Assembly: GCA_009746045.1 (NCBI GenBank)
Contig: RPFO01000418.1
Coordinates: 1,640,833 to 1,704,832 of the forward strand
Direction: 5' to 3'
Length of the DNA stretch: 64,000 nucleotides
Source of the DNA: Mesostigma viride
Lineage: Eukaryota; Streptophyta; Mesostigmatophyceae; Mesostigmatales; Mesostigmataceae
Made by a program: the position numbers and the translations under genes. The notes beneath the pieces were generated by a model. It saw only the letters and a list, made by a program, of their open reading frames with translations, had not been told where the DNA came from and searched no databases. This document shows positions 43,501 through 53,674 of the stretch, one piece after another. Positions within the stretch are counted from its first letter, which is position 1. Each line of letters opens with the position of its first letter.

Positions 43501-46500
43501 AGTTATTGCCGCTACTGCTAGAATCTTGCATGGCTCGCGGTTTCACCAACTGTACTACCGTGAGCTGAGTTCTGTGCTTGGCAAGTGGGTGTGTATGCAT
43601 CTGCTCTGCCGTCCCATGCTGTTGGTGTGGTCGCAGACGTATCGGCTGCTAGCGGTCATGAACACCTCCCTGCCTGGGCGCCGCTTGCGGCTCCCTGCGG
43701 GGCCCGCCAAGAGCTACAGGCGGCGATCGACCTGGCACCCTTTTTAAAGGGCTGTCAGGGCCCGGCCAACTTCTAACCTGGTCGTCGCTAGTGATGCTAA
43801 CAGCTCCAGTAGTGGGGAGGTGTATAGGGACCTTCCTGCGGCGGATTGCGCCCAGCTGGCCACCCAGCACGAGGCGTTGGGGTGCCTCACGACAGCTTTA
43901 GCCTCTGGGGAGTACTGGGAGCTGGAGCGGATGATGGAGGAGGGGGACTACAGCCTGCTGGGTAGTGGCCACCGGCGTACGGCACTATCATACAGGTGGC
44001 GGGGCCAGCAGAACCACAACAACGTAAGGAGACGATTGTGGCGACCCAAGGGGTCGAGTGGTCGTGCCGAACCAAGGCATGTCGGGGCAAGCGCGTCGTC
44101 CGGCTCGTGGACTCGTAGTGCGATGGGGGGGGCGTTTGTCAGAGGGTGTTTGTCTTCCTACCGCCTCAACAAGCTGCTTCGGCGCTGCTGGTGGGCCCTG
44201 TCACTGGCCGGTGACATGCACAGCCACTGGGTCGGGGTGGCTGCCCACAACCCTGCAGACCAGGCCAGCCGGCGCGGCGCCTGGGTTCCCGACTTGACCA
44301 GGTGCGGTGACGTGCACCCCAACCCTGGGCCTGACGGGCCGTGGCGCCCTCGGGACTTTGCACTTTTGGAGGGCACGGTGAACCCTGTGTCCACCTTGCC
44401 AGCCCACCGGCGTGCGGTGGCTGTCTACGTGGCGTGGGCGCCACCTGGCCCTGTCGACCCGGCTGACGCGGAGGCCATTTTCTGTGAGTGGATTTCTGCT
44501 GTCTACAATGCCTGGGATGGGCGGGGTCATACCTTATGCCAGCACGCCAAGGCCTGTCTGCACCTCTACTACCCCGACCTTGTTCAGAACTGGGTACTGG
44601 CGGCCCGCATGCTCGCTGGGTGGCAGCGGCTTGTTCCGGCTGTCAGCCCTCCGCCTATGCCCTGGCGCATTTGCTATTTCACTGCACTAATGCTAATTTC
44701 ATGTCGACAGGTGCATTTGAGTGCGTTGATTATTATTGCTTTCCAGCAGTATTTACCCATTAGTGAGGCGCTAGGGCTGCGGGTGTGGGATGTGGCCCAT
44801 CCTGGCCACCCCCTTCTCGAGCCGGGGCCCACTGTTGGTGCCCTCGCGCTACGCAACCCCAAGACTGCGCAGGGGGCGGCCCAGCACGTCCTCGTCCGGG
44901 ATCCACTTTCTTTGTGGCTCCTGCGACGCCTGACAGCTGGCCAGCCCCCGGATGCACTTCTTTTTCGGGGTTTAACGTACAGTCAGGCTAGGCAGCAGTG
45001 GGAGGCAGTGCAGGCCCGCATGGGCATCCCGGGGATGTTTTCTTTTCACAGCCTCCGGCATGGGGGGGCTACGCACGACGCCATCGCTGGCGAGTCGCCG
45101 GAGGCCATCCAGCTGGGCTTTGGCCCTGTCGGTCATGCGCTACATTGGCCTCCATCATAGCCTTCTGGGGCGGGCCATCTTGCCGGTCCTCTGGGCCCAG
45201 GCCTGGGGTTTTGATCTGGTGGACTTCTGGCGCCTCTTCGGTGGCGTCGTGTTTTGACGCGTTCCAGTTTGTACTCTTCATCTTTTAGCTATCCATTGAC
45301 CTCACCCCTGTGTGAGGGGTCAGCGGGGAAATGGTTTAACTACCCCGAGGGAGACCCTGGGCTGGGACAAAGCACCCCCCTAGCTAGTGTAGTAATGTTT
45401 TTCTTATTCGCATGTCATACGTTCTTTCGGCTATTAGCCATGTAAGAAGATGTGGGTAAAGCAGGGGCACAGCTGCTGTGGGCTGGTCCTGCAATTTCAG
45501 AAAGTGTGCTGACCCTAGCATACAGATGGCCGTATGGTCATCTGGTAGAGAAGTCTGTGTTATTCCACCGTAGAGAGCTAGCACGCATTTTGTAATAAAC
45601 TTTGATGTTTTGTGGTGATGCATGCAAAGCAAGGCAAGGCCAGAAATGGATTGTTGCTGTCAACTAGCCAGTGCTCACCTTCTCCTTGAGCAGCATGCGC
45701 TCCCCTGTCGCCATGTTATAATCAAACGTGGTCACGGGCGTGGTCATGCTGGAGTAGGTGAAGCGCACCTGCCAGGCGCGCACGCACAGGGAACAGGGCA
45801 GGATGAGAAGCAGCACGGTGAGCGGAATTACAATCGAACGGTGGGCGGTCTAGATAAACCAAACGTGGTCACGGGCATTGTCATTAATTAGATGTAAAAG
45901 CACGTGGCTGCGTCGTTGGGCGTGGTCGTGCTCGAGAATGTGAAGCGCACCTGCCAGGCCCATAGTTTTTTTTTTGTGTGTGTGTAAGGGATTCATAGTT
46001 TTAGTCGTAGAACTGATATAAGGGAAGACACGACGATTTTTCTTGACAGAGATTAGGAAAAGGAATAGAGCCACAAGGCTTATATAACAAGAGATGGTGG
46101 TAGCAACCGGAAAAGACCCAAATTAGCTGTGAAGTGCAAACACCAAATCCAGGATTCGTCATATAATTTAGTAATATTGCCTAGGTGACGATACCACCAT
46201 AGCAAGGATGCTATAGTGGTTATGTTACTGACGTCTAGATGACGATGATATTGAACCCAGGGCTCGTTAACCTGGTTACACCAGAAGCTTACCATGGTGG
46301 TGTCCCACTCCTTGTTGGGAATAAATAATGCCAACACTTTACCCCTTGCCCATACCAAACTACGCCATCCTGTTGAACCTTTGCCTACACATGATTGCCA
46401 ACCACAAAGCCTGCACCTATCCATCGGTAAAAGGTACACAATTTGCCTTCGCCCACCTTGGTCGTGTCCCACTCCTTGTTGGGCGCGCCACCCAGCGTGT

Positions 46501-49500
46501 AGATCGGCTCCTCGAACGTGATCTGGTGCTTTGACCCGACATCCACCCTTCCCTCCTCGGAGACCTTGACCACCCACATCTGGGTGAACCCCCCCTGGCG
46601 GCCATAAATGACCATGTGGTCCTTGAAACAGTCCACGTCGTCAATCTTCACGCCCGCGTCGTAGGGGAAGACGTCTGTCCAGTGCTTGCAGGACGGGGTG
46701 GCCACATTGGTGCGCATGAGCTTGAGGTTGACCGCGTTGTCTTGGTTGGTCACGATGTAGAAGAACTTGCCGTGGTGCCTTACGCTGTAGTCCACGCCCT
46801 TGCGGCGCTCGGCGACTGCGTTCAGGGATCAGGGGATGCATCAGACAAGTATACAGTTGGGTGAAGCTAGATTAGAATTGGGAGAGAAACGTCTTGGTAG
46901 TCCACGTTCATGCGGCGTGCGGCAACTTAGGTTGAGGATCAAGGCATGTAGAAAACATAGAATGAAATTAAGGGTATACTGTGAAGGAAAAAGACATTTT
47001 CGTAGTCGACGCCCTTGCAGCGCACCGAGAATCTTCTGGGGTGAAGGGGACCTGCAGACAATTAAATAAAGAGTTTGAACAGTGCAGCTGCCTAGTAAGG
47101 GACGTTGTTGCTAGATGCAGGACGGAAACATCGAGTAAAGGATAAGCATCACAGGCCGACACATGACTCCCAAAAAATAGGGGTGCGCAGCTGTAATAAG
47201 GTCTCGTTAAAACGAGGTGAAAATGAAGGTAGAGGTTACCAAAGCGCTAAGAAGTTGAAGAATATCACGGAGAAGATATGTTTTATCTGTCGGTGCCCTT
47301 GTGGCATGCGAAGACTGGCCACGTGCCTTGGCACTTAATTGAACCTAGTTTTCCTTCAAGAATTATGACGACAAACAGGGAGTTGAATCGTGAATTTGCA
47401 AGCAGCACTGCGTATAGTGGCGAGACATCTCGATGTTAGGTGCAGGAAGTGCACATGGAGTTGAGGGTTAGCACAGACGCGAGCAGCGAACGTGAGATGT
47501 CTTGAGGTAGAACATCCCACACACACACGTGGCCTGCCACTTCACGACTCCACCTCCACACTGTACTGCTGGCATCCCACACACAGGACGTACTGCTGTA
47601 CACCCAGGGATGGCCAGGCATCGGAAACCTCCAGGCCCACCAAGCAGTACCCCATTACTAAAATATCTGTAAATATAACATATCTGGTCCGGATTCTCAA
47701 GATTTCTGGCCTGCGCGGGTTGTCTCTTTGGTATACCACGGTCACTATAGTACAGTAATACCGCGCCTGCGCTGGTTGTCTCGTTGTTATTCGTGTGGCA
47801 TACCCACCACCCCATCACCCACTGCGATGGGATCGACCATGGTCACTAAATTACAGTAATGCCACGCCTGCGCTGGTTGTCTTGGTATTCGTGTGGCATA
47901 CCCACACCCACCGAGATGCGGCCATGCGTCGGCCACCTCCAGGTCCAGCGTGTAGTATTCGGACGTCTGGATGCTAGCCGAGCCAAGCACCAGGTACTTG
48001 CCGGAGCGCGTCTTGCCAAAGGAGGCGTTGAACAGGGTGTCGTCCTCCCAGAGAAGCAGCTCATCCGCCTTGGGGGGCGGGGACCAGGGGGGTGGGAAAG
48101 GAGAAATAAGGATAAGGGGGAACGGGGAAGGGGAGGGAAACAGGAAATAAGAAAGGGGGAAAGGAGAAATAAGGAATGCGAGGAAATAGGGAATAAGGGG
48201 GGATAGGGCGTTGAAGAGGGTGTCGTCTTTGGATAGCCGCAGCTCTTCCGCCGTGGGAAACAGTTCGGGGAGAAGTGGGGTACATGGGGGGGAAAGGGAA
48301 TATAGGGAGTTAAGGGGGAATAAAAAATAAGGAAAAAAAGGAAACAAGGGGGGGGGAGGGAATAGAGTATAGGGAGTAAAGGGGGGACAGGAAATACAAG
48401 GCATTGGGCATGGTGGGCGACAAAGTGGGGGTGCATGGGGGGCAGCAGGTTTAGGGGTACACGGAGAGGTGGGGAGGAGGTATATGGGTAAAAAAGGGAA
48501 GGGCGACGGAAGGGGGGGAGCAAGGCGCGGATTCAATTAGGGCTAAAGAGGAGGAATGGGGCGGCAAAGCAATGGAAATTGTGGTAAGGTCAACAGGAGG
48601 GCAAGAGCACACGCCGACCTTGTGATGGCTCGATGGGCCATGGAACAAAGGAGGAGCTGGTGACAAATTTCTTCAGAACTCCTAAACTATAGCTCCCTAG
48701 TAATGATTCAATTGAGCCTCCCTGACATGCATGTCCAATGCTTAAATGATCAAGTAGTCCGCTCATCCGCTCATCCGCTCATCCACTCATCCACTCATCC
48801 ACTCATCCACTCATCCACTCATCCACTCATCAACTCATCAACTCATCAACTCATCAACTCATCAACTCATCAACTCATCAACTCATCAACTCATCAACTC
48901 ATCCACTCATCAACTCATCAACTCATCAACTCATCAACTCATCAACTCATCAACTCATCAACTCATCAACTCATCAACTCATCAACTCATCAACTCATCA
49001 CCTCATCACCTCATCAACTCATCAACTCATCAACTCATCAACTCATCAACTCATCAACTCATCCGCTCATCCGCTCATCCGCTCATCCACTCATCCACTC
49101 ATCCACTCATCCACTCATCCACTCATCCACTCATCCACTCATCAACTCATCAACTCATCAACTCATCAACTCATCAACTCATCAACTCATCAACTCATCA
49201 ACTCATCAACTCATCAACTCATCCGCTCATCCGCTCATCCGCTCATCCGCTCATCCGCTCATCCGCTCATCAACTCATCAACTCATCAACTCATCAACTC
49301 ATCAACTCATCAACTCATCAACTCATCAACTCATCAACTCATGAACTCATGAACTCATCAACTCATCCGCTCATCCGCTCATCCGCTCATCCGCTCATCC
49401 ACTCATCCACTCATCCACTCATCAACTCATCAACTCATCAACTCATCAACTCATCAACTCATCAACTCATCAACTCATCAACTCATCAACTCATCAACTC

Positions 49501-52500
49501 ATCAACTCATCAACTCATCCGCTCATCCGCTCATCCGCTCATCCGCTCATCCGCTCATCCACTCATCCACTCATCAACTCATCCACTCATCCACTCATCA
49601 ACTCATCAACTCATCAACTCATCAACTCATCAACTCATCAACTCATCCACTCATCAACTCATCAACTCATCAACTCATCAACTCATCAACTCATCAACTC
49701 ATCAACTCATCAAGTCATCAACTCATCAACTCATCAACTCATCCGCTCATCCGCTCATCCGCTCATCCACTCATCCACTCATCCACTCATCCACTCATCC
49801 ACTCATCCACTCATCCACTCATCCACTCATCAACTCATCAACTCATCAACTCATCAACTCATCAACTCATCAACTCATCAACTCATCAACTCATCCGCTC
49901 ATCCGCTCATCCGCTCATCCGCTCATCCGCTCATCCGCTCATCCGCTCATCAACTCATCAACTCATCAACTCATCAACTCATCAACTCATCAACTCATCA
50001 ACTCATCAACTCATCAACTCATCAACTCATGAACTCATCAACTCATCCGCTCATCCGCTCATCCGCTCATCCGCTCATCCGCTCATTCGCTCATCCGCTC
50101 ATCAACTCATCAACTCATCAACTCATCAACTCATCAACTCATCAACTCATCAACTCATCAACTCATCACCTCATCACCTCATCACCTCATCAACTCATCA
50201 ACTCATCAACTCATCAACTCATCAACTCATCCGCTCATCCGCTCATCCGCTCATCCACTCATCCACTCATCCACTCATCCACTCATCCACTCATCCACTC
50301 ATCCACTCATCAACTCATCAACTCATCAACTCATCAACTCATCAACTCATCAACTCATCAACTCATCAACTCATCAACTCATCAACTCATCCGCTCATCC
50401 GCTCATCCGCTCATCCGCTCATCCGCTCATCCGCTCATCAACTCATCAACTCATCAACTCATCAACTCATCAACTCATCAACTCATCAACTCATCAACTC
50501 ATCAACTCATCAACTCATCAACTCATCAACTCATCCGCTCATCCGCTCATCCGCTCATCCGCTCATCCACTCATCCACTCATCCACTCATCAACTCATCA
50601 ACTCATCAACTCATCAACTCATCAACTCATCAACTCATCAACTCATCAACTCATCAACTCATCAACTCATCAACTCATCAACTCATCCGCTCATCCGCTC
50701 ATCCGCTCATCCGCTCATCCGCTCATCCACTCATCCACTCATCAACTCATCCACTCATCCACTCATCAACTCATCAACTCATCAACTCATCAACTCATCA
50801 ACTCATCAACTCATCCACTCATCAACTCATCAACTCATCAACTCATCAACTCATCAACTCATCAACTCATCAACTCATCAACTCATCAACTCATCAACTC
50901 ATCCGCTCATCCGCTCATCCGCTCATCCACTCATCCACTCATCCACTCATCCACTCATCCACTCATCCACTCATCCACTCATCCACTCATCCACTCATCA
51001 ACTCATCAACTCATCAACTCATCAACTCATCAACTCATCAACTCATCAACTCATCCGCTCATCCGCTCATCCGCTCATCCGCTCATCCGCTCATCCGCTC
51101 ATCCGCTCATCAACTCATCAACTCATCAACTCATCAACTCATCAACTCATCAACTCATCAACTCATCAACTCATCAACTCATCAACTCATGAACTCATCA
51201 ACTCATCCGCTCATCCGCTCATCCGCTCATCCGCTCATCCGCTCATTCGCTCATCCGCTCATCAACTCATCAACTCATCAACTCATCAACTCATCAACTC
51301 ATCAACTCATCAACTCATCAACTCATCAACTCATCAACTCATCAACTCATCAACTCATCAACTCATCAACTCATCCGCTCATCCGCTCATCCGCTCATCC
51401 ACTCATCCACTCATCCACTCATCCACTCATCCACTCATCCACTCATCAACTCATCAACTCATCAACTCATCAACTCATCAACTCATCAACTCATCAACTC
51501 ATCAACTCATCAACTCATCAACTCATCAACTCATCCGCTCATCCGCTCATCCGCTCATCCACTCATCCACTCATCCACTCATCCACTCATCCACTCATCC
51601 ACTCATCCACTCATCAACTCATCAACTCATCAACTCATCAACTCATCAACTCATCAACTCATCAACTCATGAACTCATCAACTCATCAACTCATCAACTC
51701 ATCAACTCATCCGCTCATCCGCTCATCCGCTCATCCGCTCATCCGCTCATCCGCTCATCCACTCATCAACTCATCAACTCATCAACTCATCAACTCATCC
51801 ACTCATCAACTCATCAACTCATCAACTCATCAACTTATCAACTCATCAACTCATCCACTCATCAACTCATCCACTCATCAACTCATCCACTCATCCACTC
51901 AACAAACCTCCCCCACCTGTTCATCAGCGCCCGCTGCCGCCTCCCCGCCCCCGTACTTCATCTTGTGTCGCCAGACCTTGTCCGGCCGGTGGGCCTCATC
52001 GAACGTGGAGTAGAACACCACCGCGCGGGACGCCCCCCACGCGATGGCCCCGGTCGTCTTCTCGATCTTATCTGCAAGCAGCGTGCCGGTCGACAGTTCC
52101 TTGAAGTAGATGTCGTACGTTTCATCGCCCTGGTGGGTGGGTGTGGGTGGGGTGAGGGGTGTGGGGTGGGGTGGAAGGAAAAGAGGGGGGAGATGGAAGG
52201 GAAAAGGGGGGGGAGGGGGGGGGACGGGAAGAAAAAGGGGGGGGTATAGAAGGGAAAGAGGGTGGTTGTGGTGGTGGCGGGGGGGGGGGACAAAGGGAAG
52301 AAAAGGGGCGGACCGGGGGCCAGTGGGCAGAAAACGGGGTGGGAAATATGGGGGGAAGGGACCAGGAGGGGGAGGAAGGGGGCCAGCCATGAAAGGTGGG
52401 TGGTGGGGTGGGTGGGTGGGTGGGTGGGTGGGTGGGTGGGTGGGTGGGTGGGTGGGTGGGTGGGTGGGTGGGTGGGTGGGTGGGTGGGTGGGGGTGGTGG

Positions 52501-53674
52501 GTGGGTGGGTGGGTGGGTGGGTGGGTGGGTGGGTGGGTGGGTGGGTGGGTGGGTGGGTGGGTGGGTGGGTGGGTGGGTGGGTGGGTGGGTCGGTGGGTGG
52601 GTGGGTGGGTGGGTAAGCATCCATGGGGTGGCATCGATTTATATCAGCAATGCCAGGGCTACCATAAGAAATAAGAAATAATAAATAAAGATAAAAGGCA
52701 ACCAGTAAGTGCTTTTCCATCGCAGCGGCGTCCACACCAGCACAGCTATGGCAAGCAAGACTGAAAGGCATCACGTCACGCGAGGCGCACTCCGAAGTTC
52801 GAATGCTATGATATTCAAGGAGCATGTGTGCTCCGGGACGGGGAGTCGCTGCACTGGACCCCGTGGAGATGTCGTCAGAAAACTCTGCCTATCTCGGCGT
52901 CCTGGACCAGGACTACTAGTAGTATCAACACACGGCTTCTTTTCATGGCTGCACAGGACAAAGGAAATCTTGATGTAGCAGTTCCTGATTTGTACCGACC
53001 CAGCTGCCTGTAAGTAATATTTTATTCGGACACGAGCTTTATAACGCAAGACGTGTGGTCACCTCATGTAAAAGCAAGCGATGGTGAAGAAACATGCATA
53101 CCTTGAAATCGACGCTATAGGCCAGCAGGCCGTGATCCGGGCTGATTGACACGGCCCGCACCTCGCAGTGGGTCTTGCCCTTCGCCAGCTCATTCTCGTC
53201 CAGGATAACCTCCTTGCCATCGGCCGACTTTCGGCAGTGGAACATGTAGCTGCTGCCCTTCTCTGTGCGGGTGAAGTACAGGTACTTCCCGTACGGGTAC
53301 GGGTAGGCGGCGTCCGTCTCCTGGACGTGGGACAGGAGCTCCTCGTACAGTTCCTTGTTCAAATCATCGAGGTGCTGCGTCATGTGCTTGGTGTACGCAT
53401 TCTCTTTGCGGACGTGCTCGAGAATCTTCGGGTCTTTGCGGGTGTCATCGCGGGCGTGGAAGTATTCGTCCTTGAGGTAGATTAGGGTTTCCATCGGGTT
53501 GTCCCCCCGAAATTGACCCGGCACGTCACCAAAGGGGACGTAGTGGGTCTTCTTCGGTAAGATGGGAGGGGAAGACTGGCATGCCGTGGTGCGACCGCGT
53601 CGTGTCACGGTCCGGAGCGTGCCGACGCAGGCGACTGCGAGGCCGAGCGCCACTGCAAATTGGCTACTCACCAT
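37217..53674 (-). CDS. oligopeptidase B (S9A prolyl-oligopeptidase family), seven exons
   Basis: A serine peptidase cutting short peptides after Arg/Lys. Exons by GT-AG junctions and phase: 53674-53102, 52129-51917, 48068-47912, 46815-46457, 45768-45679, 38651-38102, 37581-37217. Joined they give 768 codons including the stop without a break. The N-terminal ~60 residues (hydrophobic VALGLAVACVGTL then basic) look like a targeting or anchor sequence added to the usual ~700-residue enzyme. The beta-propeller follows (AYPYPYGKYLYFTRTEKGSS, GDETYDIYFKEL, FGKTRSGKYLVLGSAS). The hydrolase domain has GHSAGG (Ser), GLFDPRVPYWEP (Asp) and ETGHFSASDRY (His). Its acidic substrate-binding region TTGEW|EEWGNP spans an intron. 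Introns total far more than exons and hold transposons and satellites. Confidence 0.92.
38102..38651 (-). CDS. oligopeptidase B exon 6 (nucleophile Ser)
   Basis: Acceptor CGCCCAG|CCCTGCCCC, donor TGGG|GTAAGT. Contains VYGYGSYE-like and VVAHIRGGGEMGRSWYQEGK, then IEGHSAGGLLIGAV with the nucleophile and VPFVDLMVTMSDASIPLTTG. Its acceptor edge is echoed five times in the upstream intron. Confidence 0.92.
38652..39560 (-). repeat. five echoes of the exon 6 acceptor edge in intron 5
   Basis: The plus-strand word TTGGGGCAGGGC, which is the reverse complement of the exon 6 start with its CAG, recurs with degenerate flanks near 38909-38940, 39003-39030, 39118-39150, 39299-39330 and 39448-39480. The flanking words (AGGGAGAxxG before; GTGxGAC or GTGTGG after) are conserved too, so whole ~45-bp junction segments were copied. 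Confidence 0.75.
40273..41430 (+). pseudogene. DIRS-like ORF1 (gag-like) with one in-frame stop
   Basis: Frame of ~385 codons interrupted only by TGA at 40906-40908 (after MLDYAD). Gly/Pro-rich N-terminus, a helical middle (EVILELAAAEYLAKLITARQ) and a basic, Asn/Lys-rich stretch followed by SGFFHCFFQQHFQ. No zinc knuckle. Assigned as gag-like by position only. Confidence 0.5.
41457..41502 (+). repeat. GGGGT repeat
   Basis: Seven GGGGT units followed by a G-run, between ORF1 and the RT region. It is a G-quadruplex-capable tract. Confidence 0.9.
41516..43795 (+). pseudogene. DIRS-like reverse transcriptase, broken
   Basis: Pieces in several frames. DGRIRLIM (41970 region) resembles the RT fingers, VSDLDSYYNRLGLPTWLRRY motif A, and GMHAVTIDDLHF (about 43280) the catalytic DD motif. 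Then come VNQQLDRVQAA, KAGKVVRAS and ELSSVLGKW blocks typical of DIRS-type RT. The 785-bp element lies between motifs A and C. Confidence 0.65.
42348..43132. mobile_element. 785-bp inverted-repeat element, copy 2 (in DIRS-like RT)
   Basis: Same length and nearly the same sequence as 23070-23854, same terminal inverted repeats and internal repeat units. Flanks are GTCGGG on the left and GGCCTGAG on the right, with no TSD beyond a possible GG. Confidence 0.88.
43796..45160 (+). pseudogene. DIRS-like RNase H + 2A-like motif + tyrosine recombinase
   Basis: RNase H part: SSSSGEVYRDLP, then VVRLVDS and AHNPADQASRRG, with two compensating frameshifts near 44020-44110. At 44306-44332 lies GDVHPNPGP. 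The recombinase follows: PISEALGLRVWDV (first catalytic Arg, ~44780) and HSLRHGGATH (His-x-x-Arg, 45047-45061). The catalytic Tyr, in VMRYIGLHHSLLG at 45141-45143, is in another frame, so a shift near 45115-45140 inactivates it. Role: integrates the circular cDNA of DIRS elements. Confidence 0.75.
45679..45768 (-). CDS. oligopeptidase B exon 5 (90 bp)
   Basis: Acceptor TGGCAG|GTGCGC, donor GAGAAG|GTGAGC. Thirty codons, VRFTYSSMTTPVTTFDYNMA then TGERMLLKEK, the conserved strand linking propeller and hydrolase. Phase 0 at both ends, so skipping would keep frame. Degenerate copies lie at 45855-45880 and 45917-45960. Confidence 0.88.
45800..45965 (-). repeat. degenerate copies of exon 5
   Basis: On the minus strand 45960-45917 reads CTGGCAG|GTGCGCTTCAC like the true acceptor and continues with TTTCSSTTTP-type codons. 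A second piece (45880-45855) repeats CCCGTGACCACGTTTG. Neither can supply the whole 30-codon exon. They could serve as cryptic acceptors. Confidence 0.65.
46270..46440 (-). repeat. echo of exon 4 donor edge
   Basis: Minus strand 46320-46287 repeats CCCAACAAGGAGTGGGACAC followed by CACCATG|GTAAGC, about 165 bp beyond the true ACCAAG|GTGGGC. The copy has an even better donor consensus than the real one. Confidence 0.7.
46457..46815 (-). CDS. oligopeptidase B exon 4
   Basis: Acceptor AACGCAG|TCGCC, donor ACCAAG|GTGGGC. Encodes AERRKGVDYSVRHHGKFFYI through FEEPIYTLGGAPNKEWDTTK, propeller blades. Confidence 0.9.
46885..47040 (-). repeat. two echoes of exon 4 acceptor edge
   Basis: Plus-strand words GTAGTCCACGTTCATGCGGC (from 46899) and GTAGTCGACGCCCTTGCAGC (from 46999) mirror the exon 4 start GTAGTCCACGCCCTTGCGGC. 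Similarity continues some bases into the intron side. Confidence 0.7.
47560..47910 (-). repeat. exon 3 donor-edge echo and ~100-bp intron repeat
   Basis: 47602-47650 resembles the end of exon 3 (GGCCAGGCATCGGAAACCTC vs GGCCATGCGTCGGCCACCTC). 47735-47800 and 47835-47905 are two copies of an intron segment containing CGCCTGCGCTGGTTGTCT and ATTCGTGTGGCATACCCAC. Confidence 0.7.
47912..48068 (-). CDS. oligopeptidase B exon 3
   Basis: Acceptor CCCCAAG|GCGGAT, donor CATCTCG|GTGGGT (phase 1). Encodes ADELLLWEDDTLFNASFGKT through LDLEVADAWPHL. Confidence 0.9.
48069..48757 (-). repeat. purine-rich intron with exon 3 acceptor echo
   Basis: 48205-48256 repeats the exon 3 start (GGCGTTGAAGAGGGTGTCGT; minus AEELRLSKDDTLFNA). 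The rest to about 48550 is GGGAAATAAGG-type purine-rich sequence on +, that is, a long pyrimidine tract in the transcript sense. Confidence 0.65.
48758..51900. repeat. 3.1-kb satellite of 8-bp units in intron 2
   Basis: Three unit types, ATCAACTC, ATCCACTC and ATCCGCTC, are arranged in blocks. The rare unit ATTCGCTC occurs twice, near 50084 and 51244, 1,160 bp apart in identical context, showing higher-order duplication. The array directly abuts the exon 2 donor, which itself reads GATGAACAG. Open frames through it are artefacts. Confidence 0.95.
51917..52129 (-). CDS. oligopeptidase B exon 2
   Basis: Acceptor CCACCAG|GGCGAT sits against the GGGT/CCCA microsatellite; donor GAACAG|GTGGGG sits against the 8-bp satellite. 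Encodes GDETYDIYFKELSTGTLLAD through PDKVWRHKMKYGGGE and an Ala/Gly-rich end that may be poorly conserved. Confidence 0.88.
52130..53101 (-). repeat. intron 1 with GGGT array
   Basis: Purine-rich sequence and a GGGT tetranucleotide array (52392-52613) on +. In transcript sense this is a CCCA-rich tract running up to the exon 2 acceptor. The remaining ~490 bp to exon 1 is unique. Confidence 0.9.
53102..53674 (-). CDS. oligopeptidase B exon 1
   Basis: Starts AAACATGG, donor TTCAAG|GTATGC. It holds the hydrophobic/basic N-terminal extension, the conserved start of the peptidase (YFHARDDTRKDP) and the first propeller strands. Confidence 0.88.

Larger units (their letters stand above)
40273..45260 (+). 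mobile_element. DIRS-like tyrosine-recombinase retrotransposon in intron 5
   Basis: Gag-like ORF, RT and RNase H fragments, then a tyrosine recombinase, all on + and thus antisense to the host gene. It lacks a DDE-type integrase. Terminal repeats were not identified, so the limits are those of coding similarity. It is broken by frameshifts and by copy 2 of the 785-bp element. Confidence 0.75.

Noticed and set aside
48758-51900. CRISPR-like array
   Set aside because: Units are contiguous 8-mers without spacers, and the sequence is eukaryotic.
48703-52013. Chain of long frames made of STHQLIN/SAHPLIR repeats
   Set aside because: Translation of an 8-bp intronic satellite; a 24-bp period has no stop in these frames. 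The interval is intron 2 of oligopeptidase B.
52110-52681. VGGW and HPPT repeat proteins
   Set aside because: GGGT microsatellite in intron 1, both strands open.
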